Origin: an uncultured Prochlorococcus sp.
Lineage (GTDB): Bacteria > Cyanobacteriota > Cyanobacteriia > PCC-6307 > Cyanobiaceae
Assembly (NCBI GenBank): GCA_902609995.1
Contig: CACLUD010000005.1
Span: 1-40,568 of the forward strand
DNA length: 40,568 nt
Reading direction: 5' to 3'
Numbering within the stretch: the first letter of the stretch is position 1; the number at the start of each line of letters is the position of its first letter. This document shows positions 19,434-29,705 of this stretch, one piece after another. A program made the translations under genes and the position numbers. Under the pieces are notes generated by a model. That model was not told the origin of the DNA. It saw only the letters and a list, made by a program, of their open reading frames with translations, and searched no databases.

Positions 19434-20006
19434 ATGAAATTTTTAAAAAGTTTAATTCTTAGAATTTTTTTAATATCATTTATTAATCAAATTTTTTTTA
19501 ATGCTCCCAAAGCTCAATCTGCAGAAAAAATCAAAATTGTATACAGTATTTTTTCAAGAACAATAACTGTCGATTCTTTAAAAAATTTCGCTGAAAACGG
19601 TTCTTCATCAAATTCATTAAGAAAAATTTTAAATGCAACTGGTTCTTCAGATAAAGAAATTCAATCAATATTAAATAATAATTTTGAAATACCTATAACT
19701 ATTGCAAGTAAATTAGTATATTCCGAAATAGGTAATATCTTTTTAAATAGACTTTCGACTATACTTCGCACTCCAAATACAGATGATGAAAGAACAGGTA
19801 TGTTAGCGCTAAGATCGAGTGTTATAAAAGGTTTATATACTGGGAACGGAAAAATAAATCTTGTGAGTTTTTTTGAAAGTTATCCAACTAAAACTGTTAT
19901 TTTAGATGTAAACACTTTAAGTAAAGTTATGAATAAAGTAAAATCAATAACGGAATTATTAGATTTCTTCACGAGCAAGCCCTTAGAAAAAATCAAAAAC
20001 AATTAA
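19434..20006 (+). CDS. Exported DUF1400-like protein
   Basis: A 190-residue protein with an N-terminal signal peptide: Lys/Arg-containing start, hydrophobic [12 protein letters not shown], and probable cleavage after NAPKAQSA (residue 30). The mature part begins [26 protein letters not shown] and matches the pattern I recall for DUF1400, the cyanobacterial domain often found in front of an alpha/beta-hydrolase. No hydrolase domain or catalytic Gly-x-Ser-x-Gly follows. The ATG abuts the stop codon of the ABC1 kinase gene, so the two are almost certainly co-transcribed and likely translationally coupled. Expected location is periplasm or thylakoid lumen. Function unknown. Confidence 0.75.
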   Translation: MKFLKSLILRIFLISFINQIFFNAPKAQSAEKIKIVYSIFSRTITVDSLKNFAENGSSSNSLRKILNATGSSDKEIQSILNNNFEIPITIASKLVYSEIGNIFLNRLSTILRTPNTDDERTGMLALRSSVIKGLYTGNGKINLVSFFESYPTKTVILDVNTLSKVMNKVKSITELLDFFTSKPLEKIKNN

Positions 20007-20013
20007 AAAAAAT

Positions 20014-21117
20014 ATGTCAATAGTAAATAAAATTAAAAATAAATTTTCTTTCAATTACAGAAAAAAAAGATGGCCAGGATTAATCAATGCATATAAACAT
20101 TATTTACCGGTTTCCTCTAAAACTCCTATCATATCCTTAAATGAAGGGAATACTCCTCTTATTTTCAGCAAATCTATTAGTGATTTAATTGGTAACGATA
20201 CTAAAGTTTATTTAAAATATGATGGTCTTAACCCTACTGGATCTTTCAAAGACAGAGGAATGACGATGGCAATAAGTAAAGCAAAGGAAGAAGGACGTAA
20301 AGCAGTAATATGCGCTAGCACAGGAAATACCTCTGCAGCTGCAGCTGCTTATGCTTCAAGAGGAGGTTTAAAATCTTATGTATTAATTCCAGATGGATAT
20401 GTAGCTCAAGGAAAACTTGCTCAAGCTTTAATGTATGGAGCAGAAATTATATCCATAAAAGGTAATTTTGATAAAGCTTTAGAAATTGTCAGGAAGTTAT
20501 CTTCCGAATATCCGATAAACCTTGTAAATTCTGTTAATCCTTACAGAATACAAGGTCAAAAGACTGCAGCATTTGAGATAATAGATGACTTAGGTATTGC
20601 TCCTGATTGGTTATGTATACCAATGGGTAATGCGGGTAATATAACCGCTTATTGGTTGGGTTTTAAAGAATATGCAAAAATTAAGAAAAATTTAAAATTA
20701 CCACTAATGATGGGATTTCAATCTGAAGGATCTGCACCTTTAGTAAAAAACATTATAGTTGAAAATCCTGAAACAATTGCGACAGCAATTCGAATTGGTA
20801 ATCCTGTAAATAGAGATAAAGCAAAAATTGTTAAAAAAGAAAGTAAAGGGGATTTTCAATCTGTAAGTGACGAAGAGATTATTGAAGCTTATAAAATGCT
20901 TGCAAAAGAAGGTATTTTTTGCGAACCAGCAAGTGCGGCTTCAGTGGCGGGACTTATTAAAAATAAAAACAGAATAAAAAAAGAGTCAACAATAGTTTGT
21001 GTACTAACAGGGAACGGATTAAAGGATCCTGATTGTGCGATTAAAAATAATGATGCTATATTTCAGAAAAATATTGAGCCTTCATTAATAAACATAACAA
21101 AAATTTTGGGATACTAA
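20014..21117 (+). CDS. thrC: Threonine synthase
   Basis: PLP enzyme converting O-phosphohomoserine to threonine. The 367 residues fit the shorter bacterial type. The PLP lysine is K79 in [11 protein letters not shown]. Other blocks are [35 protein letters not shown], the phosphate-binding [22 protein letters not shown] and [10 protein letters not shown], then [12 protein letters not shown]. It follows the DUF1400 gene by 7 bases. It is the last gene before the putative origin and is transcribed towards it, which would be head-on to a leftward fork. No clear terminator follows. Confidence 0.96.
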   Translation: MSIVNKIKNKFSFNYRKKRWPGLINAYKHYLPVSSKTPIISLNEGNTPLIFSKSISDLIGNDTKVYLKYDGLNPTGSFKDRGMTMAISKAKEEGRKAVICASTGNTSAAAAAYASRGGLKSYVLIPDGYVAQGKLAQALMYGAEIISIKGNFDKALEIVRKLSSEYPINLVNSVNPYRIQGQKTAAFEIIDDLGIAPDWLCIPMGNAGNITAYWLGFKEYAKIKKNLKLPLMMGFQSEGSAPLVKNIIVENPETIATAIRIGNPVNRDKAKIVKKESKGDFQSVSDEEIIEAYKMLAKEGIFCEPASAASVAGLIKNKNRIKKESTIVCVLTGNGLKDPDCAIKNNDAIFQKNIEPSLINITKILGY

Positions 21118-21139
21118 CTGAACCGGCAATAAAAGTGAC

Positions 21140-21148
21140 TGTGGAAAT
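21140..21148 (-). promoter_or_regulatory. DnaA-box-like site
   Basis: Minus strand reads ATTTCCACA, one base from TTTTCCACA. It lies at the thrC-proximal end of the origin candidate. Confidence 0.45.
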
Positions 21149-21258
21149 AATTTAAAACCCATAAGAAACTGTTGAATAACCATCAAAATAAAAACAAGAT
21201 TGTTGATAATTTGAAAAATTTATTGTATTGATTAAAATTTATTAACATTCAAGATTTT

Positions 21259-21267
21259 TTTTCCACC
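21259..21267 (+). promoter_or_regulatory. Weak DnaA-box-like site
   Basis: Reads TTTTCCACC, differing only in the last base from TTTTCCACA. It sits at the end of a long T run, so a chance match is more likely than for the others. Confidence 0.3.
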
Positions 21268-21312
21268 ACAATATTTTTGTTAGTAATCAAGTAAGAGAAT
21301 CAATTTTGTCTA

Positions 21313-21321
21313 TTTTCCACA
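21313..21321 (+). promoter_or_regulatory. DnaA box (perfect cyanobacterial form)
   Basis: Exact TTTTCCACA, directly followed by a second box in the same orientation; the pair repeats TTTCCACA with a 9-base period. Confidence 0.6.
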
Positions 21322-21330
21322 GTTTCCACA
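21322..21330 (+). promoter_or_regulatory. DnaA box, second of a tandem pair
   Basis: GTTTCCACA, abutting the perfect box with no spacer. One mismatch from the consensus. Confidence 0.5.
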
Positions 21331-21411
21331 AATACTACTATTACTATATAAATTCTTTAATTAGAGAAATATCTATTAGAAAGATTGAAGATTTTAAAGA
21401 AAAATATTTAA

Positions 21412-21441
21412 TTGCAATAATCAAGAAAATAGCTCTAATAT
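21412..21441 (+). promoter_or_regulatory. Candidate dnaN promoter
   Basis: TTGCAA (21412-21417) and TAATAT (21436-21441) are separated by 18 bases, a reasonable sigma-70-type layout. Transcription would start near 21448, about 16 bases before the dnaN ATG. AT-rich DNA makes chance matches common. Confidence 0.3.
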
Positions 21442-21463
21442 GTAAATAAAGTTATGAATTCAA

Positions 21464-22621
21464 ATGGAGATTGTCTGTAATCAAAATGAATTTAATTACG
21501 CTATTCAATTAGTTAGTAAGGCAGTTGCTTCAAGACCTACTCATCCAATTCTCGCAAATTTACTTCTCACCGCTGATGAAGGCACAAATAAAATTAGTTT
21601 AACTGGTTTTGATTTGAATCTAGGAATACAAACTTCATTTGATGCGACTGTAAACAAAAGTGGAGCAATTACTGTTCCATCCAAACTTTTATCTGAAATA
21701 GTTAATAAATTACCGAGTGAAACTCCTGTCTCTCTTGATGTTGATGAGAGCTCTGACAATATTTTAATTAAAAGTGATAGGGGTTCTTTTAATATTAAAG
21801 GTATTTCTTCAGACGATTACCCTAGTCTACCTTTTGTAGAAAGTGGTACATCCTTGAATATTGATCCAAGTTCTTTCTTAAAAGCTTTAAAATTTACTAT
21901 ATTCGCTAGTAGTAATGATGATTCAAAGCAATTGCTTACAGGAGTAAATTTTATATTTAATTTAAAATATTTAGAGTCAGCGGCAACAGATGGGCATAGA
22001 TTGGCTGTTGTTTTGGTTGATAATAAAGAAAATTCTGATGAACAAGAAGATATTGTTTCTAATGAAGAAAACTTATCAGTTACTATTCCAACAAGATCTT
22101 TAAGAGAAATTGAAAAGCTTGTTAGCCTTAGAAGTTCTGAAAATTCAATTAAGCTTTTCTATGACAAAGGTCAAGTTGTATTTATCTCCTCGAATCAAAT
22201 AATTACTACTAGAACTCTTGAAGGTTCTTATCCAAATTATTCTCAATTAATACCTGATAATTTTACGAAACTTTTTACATTTAATACAAAAAAAATAATC
22301 GAATCACTTGAAAGAATAGCAGTTTTAGCCGATCAACAAAGTAGTGTCGTGAAGATTAAACTAAATGAAAAGGATTTAGCATTGGTCAGTGCAGATGCTC
22401 AAGATATAGGAAATGCCAGTGAATTAGTTCCTGTAACTTTTGATTTTGATCAATTTGATATAGCTTTTAATGTAAGGTATTTGCTAGAAGGTTTAAAAGT
22501 TATATCAAGTGAAAATGTAATTTTTAAATGTAATCTTCCCACTACTCCAGCTGTTTTAGTTCCAGAAGATAATATGAATTCTTTTACTTATTTAGTTATG
22601 CCCGTTCAAGTTCGTTCTTAA
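21464..22621 (+). CDS. dnaN: DNA polymerase III beta subunit (sliding clamp)
   Basis: Ring-shaped clamp that tethers the replicative polymerase to DNA; also a hub for repair proteins. The 385 residues are full length with three clamp domains. Recognisable stretches are VSRALSSRP-like VSKAVASRPTHPILANLLL, LSLTGFDL-like ISLTGFDLNLGIQT, the ATDGHRLAV block and the C-terminal YLVMPVQVRS, whose MPVR-like end is typical. It follows the putative origin, with a candidate promoter ending about 22 bases upstream. The PRC-barrel gene follows 1 base after its stop and purL 3 bases after that, so these three likely form one operon. Confidence 0.98.
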   Translation: MEIVCNQNEFNYAIQLVSKAVASRPTHPILANLLLTADEGTNKISLTGFDLNLGIQTSFDATVNKSGAITVPSKLLSEIVNKLPSETPVSLDVDESSDNILIKSDRGSFNIKGISSDDYPSLPFVESGTSLNIDPSSFLKALKFTIFASSNDDSKQLLTGVNFIFNLKYLESAATDGHRLAVVLVDNKENSDEQEDIVSNEENLSVTIPTRSLREIEKLVSLRSSENSIKLFYDKGQVVFISSNQIITTRTLEGSYPNYSQLIPDNFTKLFTFNTKKIIESLERIAVLADQQSSVVKIKLNEKDLALVSADAQDIGNASELVPVTFDFDQFDIAFNVRYLLEGLKVISSENVIFKCNLPTTPAVLVPEDNMNSFTYLVMPVQVRS

Positions 22622-22622
22622 T

Positions 22623-23330
22623 TTGAAATTACCAAAAGAATTTTTATTAAGTGAATTATTAAGACATAACGTAAAAGGTAATGCCACCTTAAATTATGGT
22701 AATGGTGAAAATGTTTGGATGCATCCTCCTGTTCACAGAATTTTAGGTTGGTATTCTCGCCCCTCGAATTTGGATTTGAAAAGAAATGTATGGAAATTAA
22801 ATCAAATTAGTCAAATAATAGATAATGATATTTTCGTAAAAGGTGATCCTGCAATTTCAGACCTTGCTACATTAAATAGATTTCCTAATTTAATAGAAGC
22901 TAGTTTAGTTAATTCAGAAGGTTCAAAGATAGGAGTCATAGCAGATTTCTTATTCGAAATGAAAACTGGCAATATAAAGTTTTATTTAATTTCTCGTTCT
23001 AACCCAAAGATTCCAGGTTCAAGTAGATGGAAATTAAATATAGAGAATATTGTTGACCAGCAACCTGGTTTAGTTTTTTGTTCTTGCGTTTCTTTAGATG
23101 ATTTTCCTTTAATAAAATCAAGTATTAAATATGAATTTTTTAAAAAAGGAAAGAAAATAATCGATCGTTTTGATGATATGAAAAATACCGCAACAAGCAG
23201 ATTAGAAGATTGGCTTGAAGAAGATGAAGATATAAACCAAAAATCAGAATTTAATCAGAATAGTTTTTATAATGAGGAAGAACAAGCAAGACTTTTCAGA
23301 AATAAAAGAGAAGATGACCCTTGGATTTGA
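22623..23330 (+). CDS. PRC-barrel domain protein
   Basis: A 235-residue conserved cyanobacterial protein of unknown function. A PRC-barrel-like domain is visible at about residues 95-165 (LVNSEGSKIGVIADFLFEMKTGNIKFYLISRS). A more diverged copy may occupy about 5-80 (LLSELLRHNVKGNATLNYGNGENVW). The C-terminal 60 residues are acidic and low in complexity, ending RKREDDPWI. There are no membrane segments. The only usable start in frame near the stop of dnaN is TTG 22623, one base after that stop, which implies coupling to dnaN translation. Wedged between dnaN and purL, it may be an RNA- or membrane-associated adaptor, but no role can be given. Confidence 0.85.
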   Translation: MKLPKEFLLSELLRHNVKGNATLNYGNGENVWMHPPVHRILGWYSRPSNLDLKRNVWKLNQISQIIDNDIFVKGDPAISDLATLNRFPNLIEASLVNSEGSKIGVIADFLFEMKTGNIKFYLISRSNPKIPGSSRWKLNIENIVDQQPGLVFCSCVSLDDFPLIKSSIKYEFFKKGKKIIDRFDDMKNTATSRLEDWLEEDEDINQKSEFNQNSFYNEEEQARLFRNKREDDPWI

Positions 23331-23333
23331 CTA

Positions 23334-25673
23334 ATGATAAATTCTTTAAACAACGATACCTATGATGTTAATGAAATACTCAAAGTTGAAAACTTAACTT
23401 GTGATGACTATGAAGAAATATGTAAGAGATTAGGCAGAAAACCTAATAGAACAGAATTGGGAATGTTTGGAGTAATGTGGTCAGAGCATTGCTGTTATAG
23501 AAATTCAAAACCATTATTAGCAAATTTCCCTACGACTGGTAAAAACGTATTGGTCGGTCCTGGAGAGAATGCAGGCGTAATTGACGTAGGAAATGATCAG
23601 AAACTTGTTTTTAAAATAGAAAGTCACAATCATCCTTCTGCTATCGAACCTTTTCAAGGAGCTGCAACAGGTGTGGGTGGCATACTAAGAGATATTTTTA
23701 CTATGGGTGCGAGACCTATAGCAGTTTTAAATTCTTTAAGATTTGGTAATCTTGATAAATCATCAAATATTTCTTTACTTCGAGGAGTAGTTTCTGGGAT
23801 TTCTCATTATGGTAATTGCGTTGGGGTCCCTACTGTCGGTGGAGAAATAGAATTTGATGATAGTTATTCTGGAAACCCATTAGTTAATGTTATGGCTTTA
23901 GGTTTATTAGAAACTGATGAAATTGTTTGTTCAGGAGCAAAAGAAGTAGGTTCTCCTGTTTTATATGTAGGAAATACCACAGGAAAGGATGGAGTAGGAG
24001 GTGCTAGTTTTGCAAGTTCAGAATTAACTACTAATTCTTTGGATAATAGACCCGCAGTACAAGTAGGTGATCCATTTATTGAAAAAAGTCTTATTGAAGC
24101 TTGTTTAGATGCTTTTAAAACAGGGGATGTACTTGCTGCTCAAGATATGGGAGCTGCGGGATTAACATGTAGTAGTGCTGAAATGGCTGCAAATGGTAGT
24201 TTAGGTATTTCAATTAATTTAGATTTGGTTCCTGCAAGAGAGAATGATATGTCTGCTTATCAATACTTGTTATCTGAATCTCAAGAGAGAATGTTGATGG
24301 TTGTAAAAAAAGAAAAGTTAAATACTCTTATTAATCAATTTAAAAAGTGGGGACTTTTTGCAAATGTTATTGGTGAAGTAATATCTAAAAAAGAGGTTAT
24401 TATTTCTCAAAAAAATCAAATAGTTGCTCAAATTCCTACTTCTGCTTTATCTGATGAAACTCCAATTAGTATTCATAATATTATTAAGGAGCCTCCTAAT
24501 CATTTATTAAAGAAATGGGAATGGACAGAGGAAGAATTGCCGGTTATCAGTGAAAATAAAATTTTTTCTTTAAAAAACCAAAAAAAATATTCTTTTTCTG
24601 AAATTATTTTAAAACTTTTATCAAATCCTTCAATTGCTTCTAAAAGTTGGGTGTATCGACAATATGATTCTCAAGTACAATCAAACACTGTATTTAAGCC
24701 AGGAGAGGCAGATGCAGCTTTAATAAGACTTAGAAGGCAAGACGAGAAAAATAAAAATAATCAATTTTCTGGTGTTGCTGCTTCCGTAGATTGTAATAGT
24801 AGATGGGTTTTATTAGACCCATATAGAGGAAGTATTGCAGCAGTTGCAGAATCTGCAAGAAATGTAAGTTGTGTTGGCGCGCAGCCAATAGCCATAACAA
24901 ATAATTTAAATTTTTCATCACCCGAAACTCAAATAGGATATTGGCAGCTTTCATCAGCATGTGATGGGATTTCCGAGGCTTGTATTGCTTTAGAGACACC
25001 TGTAACAGGAGGAAACGTTTCTTTATATAACGAATCAAAAAATACAAACAATCAAGTAACTCCTATTAATCCTACTCCTGTTATTGGAATGGTAGGTACA
25101 ATTGAAAATGTAGATAAAGCTATCAATTCAGGATGGAAAAATATAAATGATCAAATTTGGATAATTGGTTCAAATGCTTCTGAATCTTCAATAGGCGCAA
25201 GTTCTTATTTAGAATATTTTCATAATTTAGTAACAGGAAGACCTCCTAAGATTCATCTACAAGATGAAAAATACTGTCAAGGTTTTTTAAGGGATTTAAT
25301 TCAAAAAAATTATATTGCTTCGTCTCATGATGTTAGCGATGGAGGTTTAGCTGTAGCTTTATCAGAATGTTGTATTCTGTCTTCTAAGGGAGCTAATATT
25401 CAATTAGAGGATAAAAGTGCACGCTTAGATAATTTATTGTTTAGCGAGGGAGGATCAAGAATAATATTTTCACTCAATAAAAAAGAAGAACAAAACTTTT
25501 TGAATTTTCTTGAAATTAAGAGCAAAGATTTTAGTAGAGACGTATACGTCAAAAAAATTGGATTTGTTACTGAACAAAATCTTGATATAACTCACAAAGG
25601 TCAAACACTTTGCAATTTAAGGGTTGAAGAATTAACCGAAAAATTTAATAATAGTATTTCTAATTGTTTTTAA
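23334..25673 (+). CDS. purL: Phosphoribosylformylglycinamidine synthase subunit PurL
   Basis: ATP-dependent amidation of FGAR to FGAM, step four of purine synthesis. The 779 residues correspond to the 'small' PurL that lacks a glutaminase domain, so it must work with separate PurQ and PurS; neither is in the window. Motifs are [21 protein letters not shown] with the conserved histidine, [39 protein letters not shown] and the second-half [14 protein letters not shown]. It starts 3 bases after the PRC-barrel gene. purF follows after 46 bases, giving two early purine steps side by side. Confidence 0.98.
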   Translation: MINSLNNDTYDVNEILKVENLTCDDYEEICKRLGRKPNRTELGMFGVMWSEHCCYRNSKPLLANFPTTGKNVLVGPGENAGVIDVGNDQKLVFKIESHNHPSAIEPFQGAATGVGGILRDIFTMGARPIAVLNSLRFGNLDKSSNISLLRGVVSGISHYGNCVGVPTVGGEIEFDDSYSGNPLVNVMALGLLETDEIVCSGAKEVGSPVLYVGNTTGKDGVGGASFASSELTTNSLDNRPAVQVGDPFIEKSLIEACLDAFKTGDVLAAQDMGAAGLTCSSAEMAANGSLGISINLDLVPARENDMSAYQYLLSESQERMLMVVKKEKLNTLINQFKKWGLFANVIGEVISKKEVIISQKNQIVAQIPTSALSDETPISIHNIIKEPPNHLLKKWEWTEEELPVISENKIFSLKNQKKYSFSEIILKLLSNPSIASKSWVYRQYDSQVQSNTVFKPGEADAALIRLRRQDEKNKNNQFSGVAASVDCNSRWVLLDPYRGSIAAVAESARNVSCVGAQPIAITNNLNFSSPETQIGYWQLSSACDGISEACIALETPVTGGNVSLYNESKNTNNQVTPINPTPVIGMVGTIENVDKAINSGWKNINDQIWIIGSNASESSIGASSYLEYFHNLVTGRPPKIHLQDEKYCQGFLRDLIQKNYIASSHDVSDGGLAVALSECCILSSKGANIQLEDKSARLDNLLFSEGGSRIIFSLNKKEEQNFLNFLEIKSKDFSRDVYVKKIGFVTEQNLDITHKGQTLCNLRVEELTEKFNNSISNCF

Positions 25674-25719
25674 TAATGAATAAAAATATGGAATTATTTA
25701 CAAATTTCGGAAATTAAAT

Positions 25720-27180
25720 ATGTGTGGAATTGTTGGAATCGTTTCTTTTGATGATGTAAATCAACAGATTTATGACAGTCTTTTGCTACTTCAGCATAGA
25801 GGTCAAGATTCTACTGGAATAGCAACAATGGAAAATACTGTTTTTCATATACATAAAGCTAAAGGACAAGTAAATACTGCTTATAGAACAAGAGATATGA
25901 GGAATTTAATAGGAAAAATTGGCTTAGGGCATGTACGATATGCAACTAAAGGTTCAGCAGAAAGTGTTGAAGAAGCACAACCTTTTTATGTTAATGCTCC
26001 TTATGGAATAGTTTTGATTCATAATGGAAACCTTACTAATACAAGAGATTTAGAGAAACAACTATTTAATGTAGATAAACGCCATACCAATTCTTCAAGT
26101 GATACTGAAATGTTGTTAAACATATTCGCAACGGAATTACAAGAACAGATTCATAATCAAGATTTACAGCCAGATATTATTTTTAATGCAGTTAAAAACT
26201 TACATAAAAGAATTCAAGGTTCATATGCTTCAATTGCATTAATTTCAGGGCATGGCTTATTAGCTTTTAGAGATCCTTTTGGTATAAGACCTTTAGTACT
26301 TGGAAAAAGAATTTCTTTGACTACTCAAAAGGAAGAGTGGATGGTAGCAAGTGAGTCTTTAGTATTAGAAAATAATGATTATCAAGTTGTTAGAGATGTT
26401 GATCCTGGCGAGGCAATTTTCATAACACATAATGGTGAATTCTTTTCAAAGCAATGCTCAGAAAATCCAAGGTTATTTCCTTGTGCTTTTGAATATGTTT
26501 ATTTAGCAAGACCAGATTCAGTAATGAACGGAATCTCAGTTTATCAAGCACGTTTGAAAATGGGTGATTATTTAGCTGAAACAATTAAGCAGACAATAAA
26601 GTATGGGGACGTTGATGTGGTAATGCCTATTCCTGATTCTTCACGCCCTGCTGCAATGCAAGTTGCTAGGCAGTTAGGGATAGAGTATAGAGAAGGTTTT
26701 TTTAAAAATAGATATGTTGGAAGAACTTTCATAATGCCTGGCCAACAAAAACGTAAACAATCTGTAAGGCAAAAGTTGAATGCTATGAGCGCAGAATTTA
26801 AAAACAAAAATGTATTAATAGTTGATGATTCTATAGTGAGAGGCACTACATCAAAACAAATAGTGCAAATGGCAAAAGACGCTGGTGCAAATAAAGTCTT
26901 TTTTACTTCAGCAGCCCCCCCAGTTAGATATCCTCATGTTTATGGTATTAATATGCCTAATAGAGATGAATTAATTGCTCATGATAGATCAATAATTGAA
27001 ATAGCAGAAAAGCTAGAAATTGATCATCTTGTATATCAAAGTGTTGATAACTTGAGAAAATCTATAATTAATGATTCTCCTATTCAAGAATTAGAAATGA
27101 GTTGTTTTACTGGTTCTTATGTTACCGGGACAGTAAATCAAGAATATTTAAAATGGGTTGAAAATGAATATAAATCTTAA
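25720..27180 (+). CDS. purF: Amidophosphoribosyltransferase
   Basis: First committed step of purine synthesis: PRPP plus glutamine gives phosphoribosylamine. The 486 residues include an N-terminal glutaminase domain beginning MCGIVGIV, so cysteine 2 becomes the N-terminal nucleophile once Met is removed; there is no longer propeptide. [13 protein letters not shown] and HNGNLTN follow. The C-terminal phosphoribosyltransferase domain has the PRPP loop [19 protein letters not shown]. The [13 protein letters not shown] cysteine matches a B. subtilis Fe-S ligand, but the late CxxC pair of that enzyme appears here as a lone cysteine in SCFTG, so a cluster is doubtful. The stop TTAA is shared with the convergent topoisomerase gene. 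Confidence 0.97.
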   Translation: MCGIVGIVSFDDVNQQIYDSLLLLQHRGQDSTGIATMENTVFHIHKAKGQVNTAYRTRDMRNLIGKIGLGHVRYATKGSAESVEEAQPFYVNAPYGIVLIHNGNLTNTRDLEKQLFNVDKRHTNSSSDTEMLLNIFATELQEQIHNQDLQPDIIFNAVKNLHKRIQGSYASIALISGHGLLAFRDPFGIRPLVLGKRISLTTQKEEWMVASESLVLENNDYQVVRDVDPGEAIFITHNGEFFSKQCSENPRLFPCAFEYVYLARPDSVMNGISVYQARLKMGDYLAETIKQTIKYGDVDVVMPIPDSSRPAAMQVARQLGIEYREGFFKNRYVGRTFIMPGQQKRKQSVRQKLNAMSAEFKNKNVLIVDDSIVRGTTSKQIVQMAKDAGANKVFFTSAAPPVRYPHVYGINMPNRDELIAHDRSIIEIAEKLEIDHLVYQSVDNLRKSIINDSPIQELEMSCFTGSYVTGTVNQEYLKWVENEYKS

Positions 27181-29618
27181 TTGATATAATTTTCTAGTCG
27201 ATAACAATTTTCAAGATATTCATCTTTCTCTAGATTCAAAAAATCTATTTTAAGAATATTTTTGTTAGGATTAATATCTAATTTTTTTAAGTTTAATCTT
27301 GCAGATTTATTTTTATTAGTCTCAATATCAATATATTGGTTGCTAGATAAAACTGTTATAAAATGGTCATCTTTAAGTTGAATCTTCTCATTTACATAAC
27401 CTAATTTAGAATTATAAGAATTATAAATCTCATCAATTTTCAGTTTAAAAAACTTCCCTTTTTTAGAAACTAAATAAAGGATATCATTATCCTTACTTTT
27501 ACAACAAGAAACTATTTGCTCTTTAGGTAAGAGATTAACTAATAATAGTCCTAGCGATTGTTTTGTACTTGGGTTTAAGAATTCATTAGATAAATCAAAT
27601 TTAAAAAGCCTACCAATTGAAGTTAATATTACTAATTTTTGTTCTTTACTGAAAATAAATGAATCAATAATATTTGTAGAATCTTTTAATTTAGTAATTG
27701 AAAAGATCCTATTACTTTTTATCATATCTTCATCAAATAAAACTTTTTTAAATCTTCCATCAGAACTTAAAATACATAAATAATTTTTTAATTTACTATC
27801 TAGATAATGAAAATTTATTATTTCTATTGGGTCTATATTTCCTAAAACTTTTTTATCCAGTTTATATTCAGTATTAATGTTTGATTTCCAATCGATTTGA
27901 AGAATTTTTCCTGAAGATGTAATTCCAATAATTTTTAAACTTTTATAAATTTTACATATAAACTTTTGAACATTTTTATTATCTATAAATTTATTTTCAT
28001 GATCTAATAACTTTTTATAGCTATTATAAATTATCTTTTTAAAATAAAATCTATTATCAACTAATATTTTTGTTTCTTTGTTTATAAGATCCTCTAATAT
28101 TTGATTATTTATAGTATCTATTTCTTCTTCTTGATTAATATCTTTCAAAATTTTTGTTTTTCTTTTTACATTAAATTTCTTTTTTAAACTCTTCAGTTCT
28201 TTAATTAAAGTGTCAAGCAATAAACTTCTATTATTTAAAAGATTACTAAGATATTTTTTCTTTTCAAGTAATTCTTTCATATCAATTTCTATTTGCTTCC
28301 TTTCTAAGTTTGTTAATTTTTTTAGAGGCATGCTTAATACCGCATCTGCTTGTTTTTCACTTAGTTTAAGTTTGAATATTAATATTGATTTGGCTTCAGT
28401 TGTATTTTCTGAGTCTTGAATAATTTCAATAATATTTTTTATATTTTTTGTTGCTATTGAAAACCCCTCCAATATTGCAAATTTTTCTGTTGCAATTCTT
28501 AAAAAATAATTTGTTCTTTTTCTAATTGTTTCTTCTCTAAATTCTAGAAAATAATTTAGATACTTTCTTAGCGTAAGTTGAATAGGTTTACCGTTAACTA
28601 AAGCTAAAAATATCGCACCAAAATTAGATTGTAATGCTGTTTTTTTGAATAAATTTGATACTACAATTTCTGAATTTGAATCTTTCTTTAATTCAATAAC
28701 TATCCTCATCCCTTCTCTATCACTCTCATCTCTAATATCAGATATTCCATCAATTTTTCCTAGATTTACTAATTCTGCAAGCTTTTCGATCCATCCTGCT
28801 TTACTAATTTGATAAGGCAGTTCTGAAATTATAAGTGCATTTCTTTTATGTTTTCCTTTTCCTAAATTAATCTCTTCATTTCTAATAACTCCCCTAACCG
28901 TTATAGATCCTCTTCCTTGTTGGTATACTTCATTCATTGCATTATTGCAGATTAATTCTCCTCCAGTTGGAAAATCAGGTCCTAATATAATTTTCGACAA
29001 TCTTAAGTCGCTTATTTCTTTATCGTTTATTAGAGCAATCAAACCATCAACTATTTCACCAAGATTGTGCGGGGGAATATTCGTTGCCATACCTACTGCG
29101 ATTCCTGAGGAGCCATTTAATAATAAAAATGGTAATTGTGCCGGTAATATGTCTGGTTCTTGTTGTGAACCGTCAAAATTATTTGAGTAACTTACTGTTT
29201 CAGATCCAATTTCTTGAAGGAAACATTCATGAGCTATTGGCGCTAAACGTGTTTCTGTGTATCTCATTGCAGCTGGCGGATCATTATCAACAGATCCGAA
29301 ATTCCCATGACCATCAAGAGTTGGATATTTTGTAGAAAAATCTTGAACTAATCTAACCAGTGCCTCGTAGACTGCTTGATCTCCATGAGGATGGTATTTC
29401 CCTAGTACATCGCCAACAACTCTGGCACATTTTCTGAATGGTCTATCTGGAGTAAGTCCTAATTCATGCATTGCGAAAAGAATTCTTCGTTGGACTGGTT
29501 TCAGTCCATCTCTTGCATCAGGTAAAGCACGTCCTACTATCACACTCATTGCGTATTCCAAATAGGAACGTTGCATTTCTTCCTGCAACGATATAGAAGT
29601 GAATTTTTCCTTAGTCAT
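27177..29618 (-). CDS. Type IIA topoisomerase subunit A (GyrA/ParC-like, without GyrA box)
   Basis: DNA breakage-reunion subunit of gyrase or topoisomerase IV, 813 residues. The N-terminal domain has [17 protein letters not shown] and the catalytic tyrosine Y120 in [20 protein letters not shown] places Q81 where E. coli GyrA has the quinolone-contact Ser83, and E85 at Asp87. The C-terminal domain (about 500-813) has beta-pinwheel-like repeats ([30 protein letters not shown]), but I find no QRRGG(K/R)G GyrA box. That suggests a ParC-like decatenase rather than a supercoiling gyrase; the true gyrA would then be elsewhere. The C-terminal half is Lys/Ile/Asn-rich, unlike the conserved front. It is last in the queG-TPR-topoisomerase group. 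Confidence 0.9.
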   Translation of the reverse strand: MTKEKFTSISLQEEMQRSYLEYAMSVIVGRALPDARDGLKPVQRRILFAMHELGLTPDRPFRKCARVVGDVLGKYHPHGDQAVYEALVRLVQDFSTKYPTLDGHGNFGSVDNDPPAAMRYTETRLAPIAHECFLQEIGSETVSYSNNFDGSQQEPDILPAQLPFLLLNGSSGIAVGMATNIPPHNLGEIVDGLIALINDKEISDLRLSKIILGPDFPTGGELICNNAMNEVYQQGRGSITVRGVIRNEEINLGKGKHKRNALIISELPYQISKAGWIEKLAELVNLGKIDGISDIRDESDREGMRIVIELKKDSNSEIVVSNLFKKTALQSNFGAIFLALVNGKPIQLTLRKYLNYFLEFREETIRKRTNYFLRIATEKFAILEGFSIATKNIKNIIEIIQDSENTTEAKSILIFKLKLSEKQADAVLSMPLKKLTNLERKQIEIDMKELLEKKKYLSNLLNNRSLLLDTLIKELKSLKKKFNVKRKTKILKDINQEEEIDTINNQILEDLINKETKILVDNRFYFKKIIYNSYKKLLDHENKFIDNKNVQKFICKIYKSLKIIGITSSGKILQIDWKSNINTEYKLDKKVLGNIDPIEIINFHYLDSKLKNYLCILSSDGRFKKVLFDEDMIKSNRIFSITKLKDSTNIIDSFIFSKEQKLVILTSIGRLFKFDLSNEFLNPSTKQSLGLLLVNLLPKEQIVSCCKSKDNDILYLVSKKGKFFKLKIDEIYNSYNSKLGYVNEKIQLKDDHFITVLSSNQYIDIETNKNKSARLNLKKLDINPNKNILKIDFLNLEKDEYLENCYRLENYIN

Positions 29619-29705
29619 TTAGTAGGAAATTTACAGACAGCTTTCATAAACTAAATTAAGATTAATAGGTAAAAAAATATTTACCAGTATTAATAGCTGG
29701 AAAAA

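Larger units (their letters stand above)
21118..21463. other. Putative chromosomal replication origin (oriC)
   Basis: A 346-base gap, the longest in the window, directly upstream of dnaN. It is extremely AT-rich, particularly 21190-21262. It holds DnaA-box-like nonamers: ATTTCCACA on the minus strand (21140-21148), TTTTCCACC (21259-21267), then TTTTCCACA and GTTTCCACA back to back (21313-21330). TTTTCCACA is the DnaA-box form typical of cyanobacteria, and dnaN commonly marks the origin in Prochlorococcus. No open frame of meaningful length was found. The box cluster beside an AT-rich stretch supports oriC; function is inferred. dnaA itself is not in this window, as is usual in cyanobacteria. 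Confidence 0.65.

Noticed and set aside
21118..21463. tRNA or small structured RNA in the gap before dnaN
   Set aside because: No T-loop (GTTCNANNC) or acceptor pairing was found; the DnaA boxes explain the region better.
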